DNA from: an uncultured Oscillospiraceae bacterium
GTDB taxonomy: Bacteria > Bacillota > Clostridia > Oscillospirales > Oscillospiraceae
Assembly: GCA_934572445.1 (NCBI GenBank)
Contig: CAKTLD010000038.1
Coordinates: forward strand, 1-15,163
DNA: 15,163 nucleotides
Direction: 5' to 3'
In this document: positions 1 to 5,679 of the stretch, piece after piece
How the letters are laid out: each line of letters opens with the position of its first letter
Numbering within the stretch: position 1 is the first letter of the stretch
Position numbers and translations under genes: made by a program
Notes under the pieces: model-generated
What the model saw: the letters and a program-made list of their open reading frames with translations, nothing else
The model's database searches: none
What the model was told of the DNA's origin: nothing

Positions 1-119
1 AGCTCTTCGTTGATCATGGCGTTGCCGCCGTACTTGATGACGATGATCTTGCCCTGATACTTCTGAAGGTAAGGCATTGCCTCCATCAGAGTTTCGACCT
101 TGTTTGCGATATCGCTCAT
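1..119 (-). CDS. argB: Acetylglutamate kinase, N-terminal fragment (cut by window edge)
   Basis: Only the first 39 codons are present; the gene continues beyond the left edge. The translation begins [20 protein letters not shown] and then reads [20 protein letters not shown]. The '[12 protein letters not shown]' stretch is the N-terminal phosphate-binding strand and glycine loop of N-acetylglutamate kinase (amino acid kinase family). This enzyme phosphorylates N-acetylglutamate with ATP in the second step of the acetylated arginine pathway, in the cytoplasm. The start is supported by an AAGGAGG site seven bases upstream. The gene follows argJ by 20 bases on the same strand, so it is the third gene of an argC-argJ-argB operon. 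Feedback inhibition by arginine, common in organisms with ArgJ, cannot be judged from this fragment. Confidence 0.93.
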   Translation of the reverse strand, partial: MSDIANKVETLMEAMPYLQKYQGKIIVIKYGGNAMINEE

Positions 120-139
120 GGTGGAGCCTCCTTCAAAAA

Positions 140-1366
140 TTAGGTGCGGTAGTCGCCGTTGATCTTGACGTAATCGTAAGTGAGGTCGCAGCCCCAAGCC
201 TTGGCCTCGCCGTCGCCCTGATAGAAGCGGACGATGACGGTGATGTCATGCTCGGTGAGGACCTTCTTGGCAAGCTCCTCGCTGAAGTCGGTGCCGAAGC
301 CGTCCTTCATGACCTGGACTTCACCGGCAGCGCTCTTGATGATGCAGTCGGCACGGGTGGGATCGACGTCCGCGCCCGAGTAGCCGGCAGCCGCCATGAT
401 ACGGCCCCAGTTGGCGTCGCGGCCGAAGACGGCAGCCTTGAAGAGCATGGAGCCCGCGATGGACTTGGCGACCAGACGCGCATCGTGCTCGGTGGGCAGG
501 CCGTAGGCCTCGACCTCGATGAGGTGGGTCGCGCCCTCGCCGTCGGAAGCGACACGGCGGGCCATATCAGTGCAGATGGCGAGAACGAGGTCGGCCATTG
601 CCTTCTTGTCTTCCTCGGTCTTGATCTCAACGCCGGAAGCGCCGTTGGCCAGCAGGAAGATGGAGTCATTGGTGGAGGTGTCGCCGTCGACGGTGCACAT
701 GTTGAAGCTCTTGTCAACCGCAGCGGAAAGCATCGCCTGCAGGTCGGCAGGGTCGGCCTTGGCATCGGTGGTGACGTAGACGAGCATCGTCGCCATGTTG
801 GGGTGGATCATGCCGGCGCCCTTGGCCATCGCGCCGATCTTCACCGTGCCGGTGGAGAGCTCGAGTTCATAGGCGCACTCCTTGCGGACGGTATCGGTGG
901 TCATGATGGCATAGGCAGCCTCGGAGCCGTTCTCCTTGGCGAGCTTGCCGGGGATGATCTCGCGGATGCCCTGAAGGACCTTGTCAACAGGCAGGCGCTG
1001 ACCGATAACGCCGGTGGAGCAGACGAACACCTCGTCCTCACCGAGGCCGAGGAGCTTTTCCGCCTCGTGCTCGACGGTGCGGGCATCTTCAAGGCCCTGC
1101 TTGCCGGTGGCGGCGTTGGCATTGCCAGAGTTGATGACGACGGCGCGGGCCTTGCCCTTCTTGAGGATCTCGCGGTCGACGATAACGGGAGCGGCGCAGA
1201 ACTTGTTGGTGGTGAAGCAGGCCGCGCAGGAGCAGGGCAGCTCGGAATAGAGGACGGCTACGTCAGGCTTCTTGTTCTCGCGCTTTTTGATGGCGGTGTA
1301 GGTCGCGCCGGCGGTAAAGCCCTGCGGGGTAGTGACACCGCCCTGGATCGCTTTCAGATTGGCCAT
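140..1366 (-). CDS. argJ: Bifunctional ornithine acetyltransferase / N-acetylglutamate synthase
   Basis: ArgJ moves the acetyl group from N-acetylornithine to glutamate, making ornithine and recycling N-acetylglutamate. Bifunctional forms also make N-acetylglutamate from acetyl-CoA. The 408-residue product has the family's usual length. It carries the autoproteolysis site [10 protein letters not shown] (residues 188-197); cleavage before Thr193 gives the alpha and beta chains and exposes Thr193 as nucleophile. The STGVIG stretch (117-122) supplies the Thr-Gly oxyanion pair, and VDGDTSTND (226-234) and the C-terminal [15 protein letters not shown] are family hallmarks. The start has an AGGAG site upstream. 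It lies 72 bases after argC, in a gap holding two ArgR-like boxes, and 20 bases before argB. Whether it is mono- or bifunctional cannot be read from sequence alone. The long plus-strand reading frame facing it (77-1387) is a codon-bias shadow. Confidence 0.97.
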   Translation of the reverse strand: MANLKAIQGGVTTPQGFTAGATYTAIKKRENKKPDVAVLYSELPCSCAACFTTNKFCAAPVIVDREILKKGKARAVVINSGNANAATGKQGLEDARTVEHEAEKLLGLGEDEVFVCSTGVIGQRLPVDKVLQGIREIIPGKLAKENGSEAAYAIMTTDTVRKECAYELELSTGTVKIGAMAKGAGMIHPNMATMLVYVTTDAKADPADLQAMLSAAVDKSFNMCTVDGDTSTNDSIFLLANGASGVEIKTEEDKKAMADLVLAICTDMARRVASDGEGATHLIEVEAYGLPTEHDARLVAKSIAGSMLFKAAVFGRDANWGRIMAAAGYSGADVDPTRADCIIKSAAGEVQVMKDGFGTDFSEELAKKVLTEHDITVIVRFYQGDGEAKAWGCDLTYDYVKINGDYRT

Positions 1367-1382
1367 TTTGGGGGATCTCCTC

Positions 1383-1423
1383 TCTAAATTTTTATTCGTT
1401 CACGGTTTGTATTTTTATTCGCG
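1383..1423 (-). promoter_or_regulatory. Two tandem ArgR/AhrC-like operator boxes between argC and argJ
   Basis: On the minus strand, 1423-1406 reads CGCGAATAAAAATACAAA and 1400-1383 reads AACGAATAAAAATTTAGA. Both contain CGAATAAAAAT and resemble the Bacillus AhrC box (core GAATAAAAAT followed by a CA). The repeats are 23 bases apart, about two helical turns, as for paired ArgR sites. A 10-bp inverted repeat (1413-1422 with 1429-1438, TTTTATTCGC/GCGAATAAAA) overlaps the first box and begins directly after the argC stop codon. There is no U-run after that hairpin on the transcribed strand, so I do not call it a terminator. Operator function is inferred from similarity. Confidence 0.45.
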
Positions 1424-1438
1424 AATCAGCGAATAAAA

Positions 1439-2512
1439 TCACGGATACATCGGGGGCATCATCAGGCCGGTGGTCTCGGGAAGGCCCATGATGAGGTTCA
1501 TGTTCTGGATAGCCTGGCCGGCGGCGCCCTTGCCGATGTTGTCGATCACGGAGGAAACGATCAGGCGGTGGGTGCGGGCGTCATAGGTCGGGGTCATCTC
1601 GCAGAAGTTGGTGCCGTAGACCCACTTGGTCTGCACGGGCAGGTTCGCCGGGAAGACCTTGACGAAGGGCTCATCCTTGTAGAATTCCTTGTACATCTCG
1701 TAGACTTCCTCATTGGTGAAGTCCTTGTCGCAGGTGGCATAGATGGTGACCTCAATGCCGCGGACCTGAGGCAGGAGATGCGGCTGGAAGTTGATGTACT
1801 GCCAGGTCTCGGGCTTCATCAGATCCTTGCCGGTGATGTAGGCGATGTTCTGCTCGATCTCGGGCGTGTGGCGGTGGCCGCCGCCGAGGGCATAAGCGCA
1901 GAAGTTGTTCTCCGCCTCGGTGAGGAGCTTGTTGAGGGCGGGACGGCGGCCAGCACCGGTATAACCGCTCTTGGCGTCGATAACGATGGTATTTTCAATA
2001 ATGTGGCCGGCCTTGAGCATGGGCTGCAGGCCGAGGGTGGAGGCGGTGGGATAGCAGCCGGGGTTGGCGATGAGCTTCTTGCCCTTGGCAAGGTCGCGCA
2101 TGACCTCGGGGATGCAGTAAACGGCGTTGTGGGTCATCTCGGCGTTGGGGTGCTTCTGGCCATACCACTTCTCCCAGACGTCCACGTCACGGAAACGGAT
2201 GTCAGCGCCGATGTCGATGATGGCGCAGTCCTCGGCCAGGACGATCTCGGCCCACTTGGCCACGTCGCCGGAGGGGACCTGGATCATGATGACGTCGCTC
2301 TTCTTCGCGGTCTCGCGGACGGTCTCTTCGGTGAGGTCCATGATGACCTGATCGTAGAAGCCGCGCAGCGCGGGATGATGGGTGGAGATCGCGTCGCCCA
2401 CGCCGTAGGTGTCGAGCACGCTGACGAGCTCGCCTTCGGGATGGTTGACCATCATGCGCAGCACTTCGCCGCACACATAACCGGTAGCACCGATGCAGGA
2501 ATAATGGATCAT
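1439..2512 (-). CDS. argC: N-acetyl-gamma-glutamyl-phosphate reductase
   Basis: ArgC reduces N-acetylglutamyl phosphate to N-acetylglutamate semialdehyde with NADPH, the third step of arginine synthesis, in the cytoplasm. The 357-residue protein opens with the Rossmann glycine motif CIGATGYVCGE (6-16). It has the active-site signature ANPGCYPTA with nucleophile Cys153, and the GGHRHTPEIEQ stretch (211-221) carrying the conserved catalytic-region histidine. The C-terminus is slightly longer than the commonest family length of about 345, but shows no break. The start is fixed by AAGGAGG ten bases upstream. It is the first gene of the operon, with a predicted sigma-A-type promoter at 2592-2620 and a 5' leader of about 70 bases. 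A divergently transcribed LysR-type regulator begins 180 bases away and is its likely regulator. Confidence 0.97.
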   Translation of the reverse strand: MIHYSCIGATGYVCGEVLRMMVNHPEGELVSVLDTYGVGDAISTHHPALRGFYDQVIMDLTEETVRETAKKSDVIMIQVPSGDVAKWAEIVLAEDCAIIDIGADIRFRDVDVWEKWYGQKHPNAEMTHNAVYCIPEVMRDLAKGKKLIANPGCYPTASTLGLQPMLKAGHIIENTIVIDAKSGYTGAGRRPALNKLLTEAENNFCAYALGGGHRHTPEIEQNIAYITGKDLMKPETWQYINFQPHLLPQVRGIEVTIYATCDKDFTNEEVYEMYKEFYKDEPFVKVFPANLPVQTKWVYGTNFCEMTPTYDARTHRLIVSSVIDNIGKGAAGQAIQNMNLIMGLPETTGLMMPPMYP

Positions 2513-2552
2513 GTCTGTTTTTCCTCCTTATTATCTCTTGCCGCAAGGCTTT

Positions 2553-2582
2553 GAAAATTCTGTCTACAGGCATTGAATTTTC
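2553..2582. promoter_or_regulatory. 30-bp dyad in the argC leader, overlapping the lysR -35 box
   Basis: Perfect 8-base arms GAAAATTC (2553-2560) and GAATTTTC (2575-2582) flank a 14-base centre that is itself partly symmetric (TGTCTACAGGCA). It spans roughly +3 to +32 of the predicted argC transcript and covers the -35 box of the divergent regulator gene. It could be an operator for either promoter, or an RNA hairpin in the argC leader. No matching factor can be named from sequence. Confidence 0.4.
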
Positions 2583-2601
2583 TTGATACCTATTGTATAA
2601 T
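2573..2601 (+). promoter_or_regulatory. Predicted promoter of the LysR-type regulator gene
   Basis: A -35 box TTGAAT (2573-2578), 17-base spacer and a consensus -10 box TATAAT (2596-2601) predict a start near 2608, giving an 84-base leader to the ATG at 2692. The -10 box overlaps the -10 of the opposing argC promoter (2592-2597), so the two promoters should compete for RNA polymerase. Confidence 0.65.
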
Positions 2602-2620
2602 CTGCACATAGTTTTGGAAA
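2592..2620 (-). promoter_or_regulatory. Predicted promoter of the argCJB operon
   Basis: On the minus strand, a weak -35 TTTCCA (2620-2615), 17-base spacer and -10 TACAAT (2597-2592) predict transcription from about 2585. The poor -35 box is typical of a promoter needing an activator. A LysR-type box is centred about 65 bases upstream of the predicted start. Confidence 0.55.
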
Positions 2621-2642
2621 GCGAATATATTTTTATCTCAAC

Positions 2643-2657
2643 ATTCCAAAATGGAAT
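2643..2657. promoter_or_regulatory. LysR-type recognition palindrome (T-N11-A)
   Basis: ATTCCA-AAA-TGGAAT is a perfect palindrome containing the LysR-family T-N11-A pattern. Its centre (2650) is at about -65 relative to the predicted argC start, the standard position of the recognition site at LysR-activated promoters. It is at about +42 of the regulator's own transcript, which would suit autorepression. The match of motif and position is seen directly; binding is inferred. Confidence 0.6.
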
Positions 2658-2691
2658 TTTGAGGGCGACATTGACAAAGAGGTAACAAACT

Positions 2692-3585
2692 ATGAGCATC
2701 CGCAAATACATCGCCTACCTGCGCACCGTGGAGACCGGCAGCATCACCCAGGCTGCGAGCGAGCTGGGCTACACGCAGTCCGCCGTGAGCAAAATGATCT
2801 CTGATCTGGAGCAGGACTGGCAGGTCAAGCTCCTGACGCGCAACCACTCCGGCATCGAGATCTCCTCTGACGGCATGGTACTGCTGCCCACGATCCGCGA
2901 GATCGTGAAGGATTATGAGGATCTGAACTTTGCCGTGTCCGAGCTGCACGGCGTGCAGTCCGGCACACTGCGGCTGGGCTGCTTCACGAGCCTTGCCATC
3001 AGCCTGCTGCCCGAGATCCTGAAGGACTTCCACCAGCGCTACCCCAATATTCAGATCCAGCTGCTCACAGGCGAGTATTACGAAATCTCCGAATGGCTGC
3101 GCCGCGGCGCGATCGACTGCGGCTTCCTCGCCACGCCCGCCTCGAACGACTTTGAGACCACCCCGATCCTGCATGACACGATGGTCGCCATCCTGCCAAC
3201 AGAGCATCCGATGGCCAGCGCGCCCGTTTTCCCGCTCGAGCAGCTGCCGCATGAAAACTTCGTACGCCTGATGGAGATCCAGGATTACGAGTTCAACCGC
3301 CTGCTCGACCAGTACAACATCCATCCCGAGATTACCTACGATGTGACGAGCGACTTTGCTCTGTTATCCATGGTCGAGGCAGGTCTCGGTGTAAGCATCG
3401 TACACAGCCTGCTGCTCCAGCCTGCGCGCTACCATGTGGCAAGTCTGCCGCTGAATGTGAAGCAGTCGCGCGAGATCGGCATTGCGGTCAAAAAAGGCTT
3501 CCTGCCCTCCACAATCACGCAGCTCTTCCTCCAGCACGTCATCGACTACACCAAGGGCATTGAAGAGGTCAGTGTCCGCCGCTGA
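2692..3585 (+). CDS. LysR-family transcriptional regulator, divergent from argCJB
   Basis: The 297-residue protein has the standard LysR layout. A winged helix-turn-helix covers residues 1-60 (TGSITQAASELGYTQSAVSK), a linker helix follows, and a periplasmic-binding-protein-like effector domain runs from about residue 90 to 290. The domain opening SGTLRLGCFTSLAISLLPEIL and the AGLGVSIV segment are typical of that fold. The ATG is preceded by AAGAGGT at normal spacing. The gene is divergent from argC, with overlapping promoters and a T-N11-A palindrome placed for argC activation. I therefore infer that it regulates arginine synthesis, with an arginine-pathway metabolite as a possible co-inducer. 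Regulation by a LysR protein rather than ArgR alone would be unusual for a Gram-positive arg operon. The effector is unknown, and the protein may also act elsewhere. Confidence 0.93.
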   Translation: MSIRKYIAYLRTVETGSITQAASELGYTQSAVSKMISDLEQDWQVKLLTRNHSGIEISSDGMVLLPTIREIVKDYEDLNFAVSELHGVQSGTLRLGCFTSLAISLLPEILKDFHQRYPNIQIQLLTGEYYEISEWLRRGAIDCGFLATPASNDFETTPILHDTMVAILPTEHPMASAPVFPLEQLPHENFVRLMEIQDYEFNRLLDQYNIHPEITYDVTSDFALLSMVEAGLGVSIVHSLLLQPARYHVASLPLNVKQSREIGIAVKKGFLPSTITQLFLQHVIDYTKGIEEVSVRR

Positions 3586-3763
3586 TATTCTTCTTACGCG
3601 CACATCAGTCCGCGCCGTGCGGAAATCAACCGCAAGTTGGACGAAAAAGATCCCGATTCAACTACCGCGCCATTGTCAGATCCTCCTCCGCCCCCTATAC
3701 TGAGCCCATACCGGTGATTCGAAAGCCGCAGCTGCAGCACGGGGCAAGAAAGGATCTTCTACC
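3586..3763 (+). other. Intergenic region after the LysR gene, ending in a predicted promoter
   Basis: No gene is visible here. The region holds a weak 5-bp hairpin (TCCGC/GCGGA near 3610-3625) without a U-run, so I see no clear terminator for the LysR gene. Its main content is the promoter at 3673-3701. Composition is mixed, with no repeats or RNA gene that I recognise. Confidence 0.5.
3673..3701 (+). promoter_or_regulatory. Predicted promoter of the small ORF and Xre gene
   Basis: TTGTCA (3673-3678), a 17-base spacer and TATACT (3696-3701) each match the sigma-A consensus at five of six positions, predicting a start near 3708. The next coding candidate is the 45-codon frame at 3764, then the Xre gene at 3946. 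The Xre product may autoregulate this promoter. Confidence 0.6.
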
Positions 3764-3901
3764 ATGACAGGCAATATGACCGCAATGCGGCGTGAGGCGC
3801 GCCGCCTGAAAAACAGGGAGACGGCGCAGGACGCTCTCCTCCGCGTGCTCGGCGCGGAGTGTCCCGCCGGAGCTTTCCCGATCCTCGGCGTATTCCGCTG
3901 A
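3764..3901 (+). CDS. Possible small protein of 45 residues
   Basis: An ATG preceded by AAAGGA about nine bases upstream opens a 45-codon frame to TGA. The product begins MTGNMTAMRREARRLKNRET and continues AQDALLRVLGAECPAGAFPI before LGVFR. The first half is basic and predicted helical (RREARRLKNR). The second half is more hydrophobic, with one Cys. It lies 44 bases before the Xre gene and behind a good promoter, so it may be a leader peptide, a partner of the regulator, or the remnant of a longer gene. I recognise no family. Chance occurrence is quite possible in GC-rich DNA; the ribosome binding site and promoter are the only support. Confidence 0.35.
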   Translation: MTGNMTAMRREARRLKNRETAQDALLRVLGAECPAGAFPILGVFR

Positions 3902-3945
3902 GCGACCACACCTTATGAATATCATGCCGTGCAGGAGGACATAAA

Positions 3946-4716
3946 ATGGATGAACTGACGATGGGGGCGCGCATCGCGCGCAGCCGCAAGGAAAAAGGAA
4001 TGACGCAGGAGGCGCTGGCGAACGCACTGGGTGTGAGCAATCAGGCTGTCTCCAAATGGGAGGGCGGCGTATGCTGCCCCGATATCCAGCTGCTGCCATC
4101 GCTGTGCGACACGCTGGGGCTGACGCTCGACGAGCTCTTCGGCCGCGAGCGCAAGGAAGCGCCCGCCGCGGCGGACGATCAGATCCTTCCCGTGAGTGCA
4201 GAGCTGCCGTGGGCGGACGACGATTCCATTCATGCCGTGCTCTTTCAGGGGCACCGCCTGCTCGTACCGAAGGCGGGCAGTCTCTTCCGCCACGACAATT
4301 ACGACAAGGTGCGCAAGACCGTCGAGCTGCATTTTTCCGGCTCGGCGCAGGATATTTACAGCGACTTTTCCGTCATCTGCACCGACACAACGGTCAAGGG
4401 CGGCATCCAGGCAGGTGACAGCGTCACCTGCGGCGATGTCGGCGGCGGCGTGAACGCCGGCGACGGCGTAAAGTGCGGTAGCGTCGGCGGCAGCGTGCAG
4501 GCAGGCGACAGCGTCACCTGCGGCGGCGTGGGCGGCAGCGTGACCGCAGGTGACGGCGCAAGCATCGGCGGCAATGTCGGCGGCGATGTGACGGCAGGCG
4601 ACAGCGCCCGCATCGGCGGCAATGTCGAAGGCGACATCCACGCGGGCGACAGCGTCACCTGCGGCGATGTCGGCGGCGATATCATTGCCGACAGCGTGCG
4701 CTGCAGGAAACAGTAA
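3946..4716 (+). CDS. Xre-type HTH regulator fused to a Cys-bearing glycine-rich repeat domain
   Basis: Residues 1-66 form a standard Xre/Cro helix-turn-helix (GARIARSRKEKGMTQEALAN, then ALGVSNQAVSKWEGG), of the kind that binds operator DNA as a dimer. A short acidic linker and a segment of about 50 residues (95-150, containing KVRKTVELHFSG) follow. Residues 152-253 carry about seven repeats of 14-16 residues on the pattern GGxVxAGDxVxCGxV. This resembles the beta-solenoid of bactofilin/polymer-forming proteins. Cysteines recur at the same place in most repeats (162, 177, 192, 239, 253), while two central repeats have Ile-Gly-Gly instead (ASIGGN, ARIGGN). No membrane segment is seen, so it is probably cytoplasmic. 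The start has AGGAGG at good spacing. It is followed by a strong terminator. I infer a regulator whose solenoid self-assembles or senses a ligand, metal or redox state; the target is unknown, with the gene's own promoter the simplest guess. Confidence 0.88.
   Translation: MDELTMGARIARSRKEKGMTQEALANALGVSNQAVSKWEGGVCCPDIQLLPSLCDTLGLTLDELFGRERKEAPAAADDQILPVSAELPWADDDSIHAVLFQGHRLLVPKAGSLFRHDNYDKVRKTVELHFSGSAQDIYSDFSVICTDTTVKGGIQAGDSVTCGDVGGGVNAGDGVKCGSVGGSVQAGDSVTCGGVGGSVTAGDGASIGGNVGGDVTAGDSARIGGNVEGDIHAGDSVTCGDVGGDIIADSVRCRKQ
4399..4704 (+). repeat. Tandem coding repeats of the solenoid domain, about 42-48 bp each
   Basis: About seven imperfect units share cores such as GGCGACAGCGTCACCTGCGG and GGCGGCAATGTCGG. 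They encode the GGxVxAGDxVxCGxV unit. Unit length changes in whole codons only (14, 15 or 16 residues), so the frame is kept. Near-identical cores suggest recent duplication or gene conversion inside the gene. Confidence 0.85.
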
Positions 4717-4726
4717 GACAACCGCC

Positions 4727-4760
4727 AAAGCGCGGCATCCTTCGGATGCCGCGCTTTTTT
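4727..4760 (+). terminator. Rho-independent terminator after the Xre-repeat gene
   Basis: A perfect 14-bp stem (AAAGCGCGGCATCC with GGATGCCGCGCTTT) closed by a TTCG tetraloop is followed by a T-run. It lies ten bases after the stop codon of the upstream gene and directly before the next promoter, so it insulates the two genes. Confidence 0.93.
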
Positions 4761-4762
4761 CC

Positions 4763-4791
4763 TTGTCAAGCGGCGGGAACTGTGCTACCAT
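4763..4791 (+). promoter_or_regulatory. Predicted promoter of the coiled-coil gene, with extended -10
   Basis: TTGTCA (4763-4768), a 17-base spacer and TACCAT (4786-4791) preceded by TGC form an extended -10 promoter. It starts two bases after the terminator T-run and predicts a start near 4798, leaving a leader of about 24 bases with the ribosome binding site. Confidence 0.55.
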
Positions 4792-4821
4792 GGTTTACAA
4801 TAGAAAAAAGGTGGGATCAGC

Positions 4822-5637
4822 ATGGAAAATACTTTCAAGGGCTCCGTCTTCGGCGGCTTCAACCGCGATGACGTCATCCGTTACATTGAAAAGACCGCTT
4901 TGGAGAGCAAACAGCAGATCGAGGCGCTGGAAAAGGAGAGCGACGGACTCTGCCGCGAAAACGCCGGACTGCGCGAGGAGCTCGCCGCCGCCAAGGCCGC
5001 GCAGGAACAGCTCTCGGCAACCTACAGCGCGGCGCTCGAACTGCAGGTATCGCTCAAAAAGGAGCTTGCCGCGGCGCAGCAGGAGCTCAGCGCGCTCAGC
5101 GTGCAGCACGAGGAACTGACACGCACCGCGCACGCGCAGCAGGCACAGGCCGCGCAGGAGCTCAGCGCTCTGAAGGCCGACTGTGAACAGCGCCTTGCCG
5201 CGCAGCAGCGCGAAAGCAAATCGTGCCTGGCACAGTGGAGGGCCGAGAGCGAGCAAGCCGCAGCCGAGGCGGAGCAGCGCTTCGCCGCACGCCTGAACGA
5301 AGTCGAAGGCGAGTGCAGCCGTCTGGCCGCCGAAAATGCGGAGCTGCGCCTGCAAATCGAAGAATACGCGCGCGTCAAGGCGCACATCGCGGAGATCGAG
5401 CTGTCTGCCCGCGAGCGCGCCGACGCGCTCGACGCTGCCACGCGCGCAAAACTGCAATCGCTCGTCGATGCCTGCACGAAGCAGTGTGAGCTGGTCATCT
5501 CCACGCTTGGCACCACCTGCGCCAACGTTTCAAGCGAGCTGCGGCGCACCGATGCGATGGTCTCGCAGCTGCCCGCCGCGTTCAACACGCTGCGCACCGA
5601 TCTGAAGGAACTGCAAAAGCTGGAAAAAGAGCAGTAA
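4822..5637 (+). CDS. DivIVA-like coiled-coil protein
   Basis: The 271-residue product begins with FKGSVFGGFNRDDVIRYIEK (5-24). This resembles the N-terminal membrane-curvature-binding segment of DivIVA/GpsB proteins (a GF/GY turn, acidic pair, then a helix). A long Ala/Glu/Gln-rich coiled coil follows, about residues 25-215, with a short C-terminal helical tail (DLKELQKLEKE). No signal peptide or membrane span is seen. DivIVA proteins assemble at division septa and cell poles and recruit partners; I infer a similar scaffold role in division, polarity or sporulation, without a known partner. The gene has its own promoter and is closed by a strong hairpin terminator, so it is a single-gene unit. 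Its similarity to DivIVA is confined to the short N-terminal motif, and it could instead be an unrelated coiled-coil protein. Confidence 0.72.
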   Translation: MENTFKGSVFGGFNRDDVIRYIEKTALESKQQIEALEKESDGLCRENAGLREELAAAKAAQEQLSATYSAALELQVSLKKELAAAQQELSALSVQHEELTRTAHAQQAQAAQELSALKADCEQRLAAQQRESKSCLAQWRAESEQAAAEAEQRFAARLNEVEGECSRLAAENAELRLQIEEYARVKAHIAEIELSARERADALDAATRAKLQSLVDACTKQCELVISTLGTTCANVSSELRRTDAMVSQLPAAFNTLRTDLKELQKLEKEQ

Positions 5638-5642
5638 GCGAT

Positions 5643-5679
5643 AAAAGGACTGCGTTCCCGACGGGAACGCAGTCCTTTT
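5643..5679. terminator. Bidirectional terminator between convergent genes
   Basis: A 17-bp perfect stem (5643-5659 with 5663-5679, GGACTGCGTTCCC/GGGAACGCAGTCC plus A/T flanks) with a 3-base loop has a T-run on both strands. It lies five bases after the coiled-coil gene and abuts the stop codon of the minus-strand membrane protein gene, serving both. Confidence 0.93.

Noticed and set aside
77..1387. 436-codon plus-strand open frame opposite argJ
   Set aside because: It is the antisense mirror of a clear argJ gene, with Val/Gly/Leu/Asp-biased sequence and no recognisable motif or convincing ribosome binding site. Similar shadows lie opposite argC, dpaA, phoR, phoP and the pst genes.
1413..1438. 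Hairpin after argC as an intrinsic terminator
   Set aside because: The stem is AT-rich and on the transcribed strand is followed by an A-rich stretch rather than U residues. The operon continues into argJ.
3605..3640. Terminator for the LysR gene
   Set aside because: Only a 5-bp GC stem (TCCGC/GCGGA) is visible, and no T-run follows.
4399..4704. Possible CRISPR-like or iteron array
   Set aside because: The units are contiguous, in frame and coding, with no spacers of unique sequence. They are protein repeats.
3922..4791. 289-codon minus-strand frame rich in AAADIAAGDAV repeats
   Set aside because: The repeats are the antisense reading of the Xre gene's solenoid repeats. The sense frame has an HTH domain, a good ribosome binding site and a terminator; this one has none of these.
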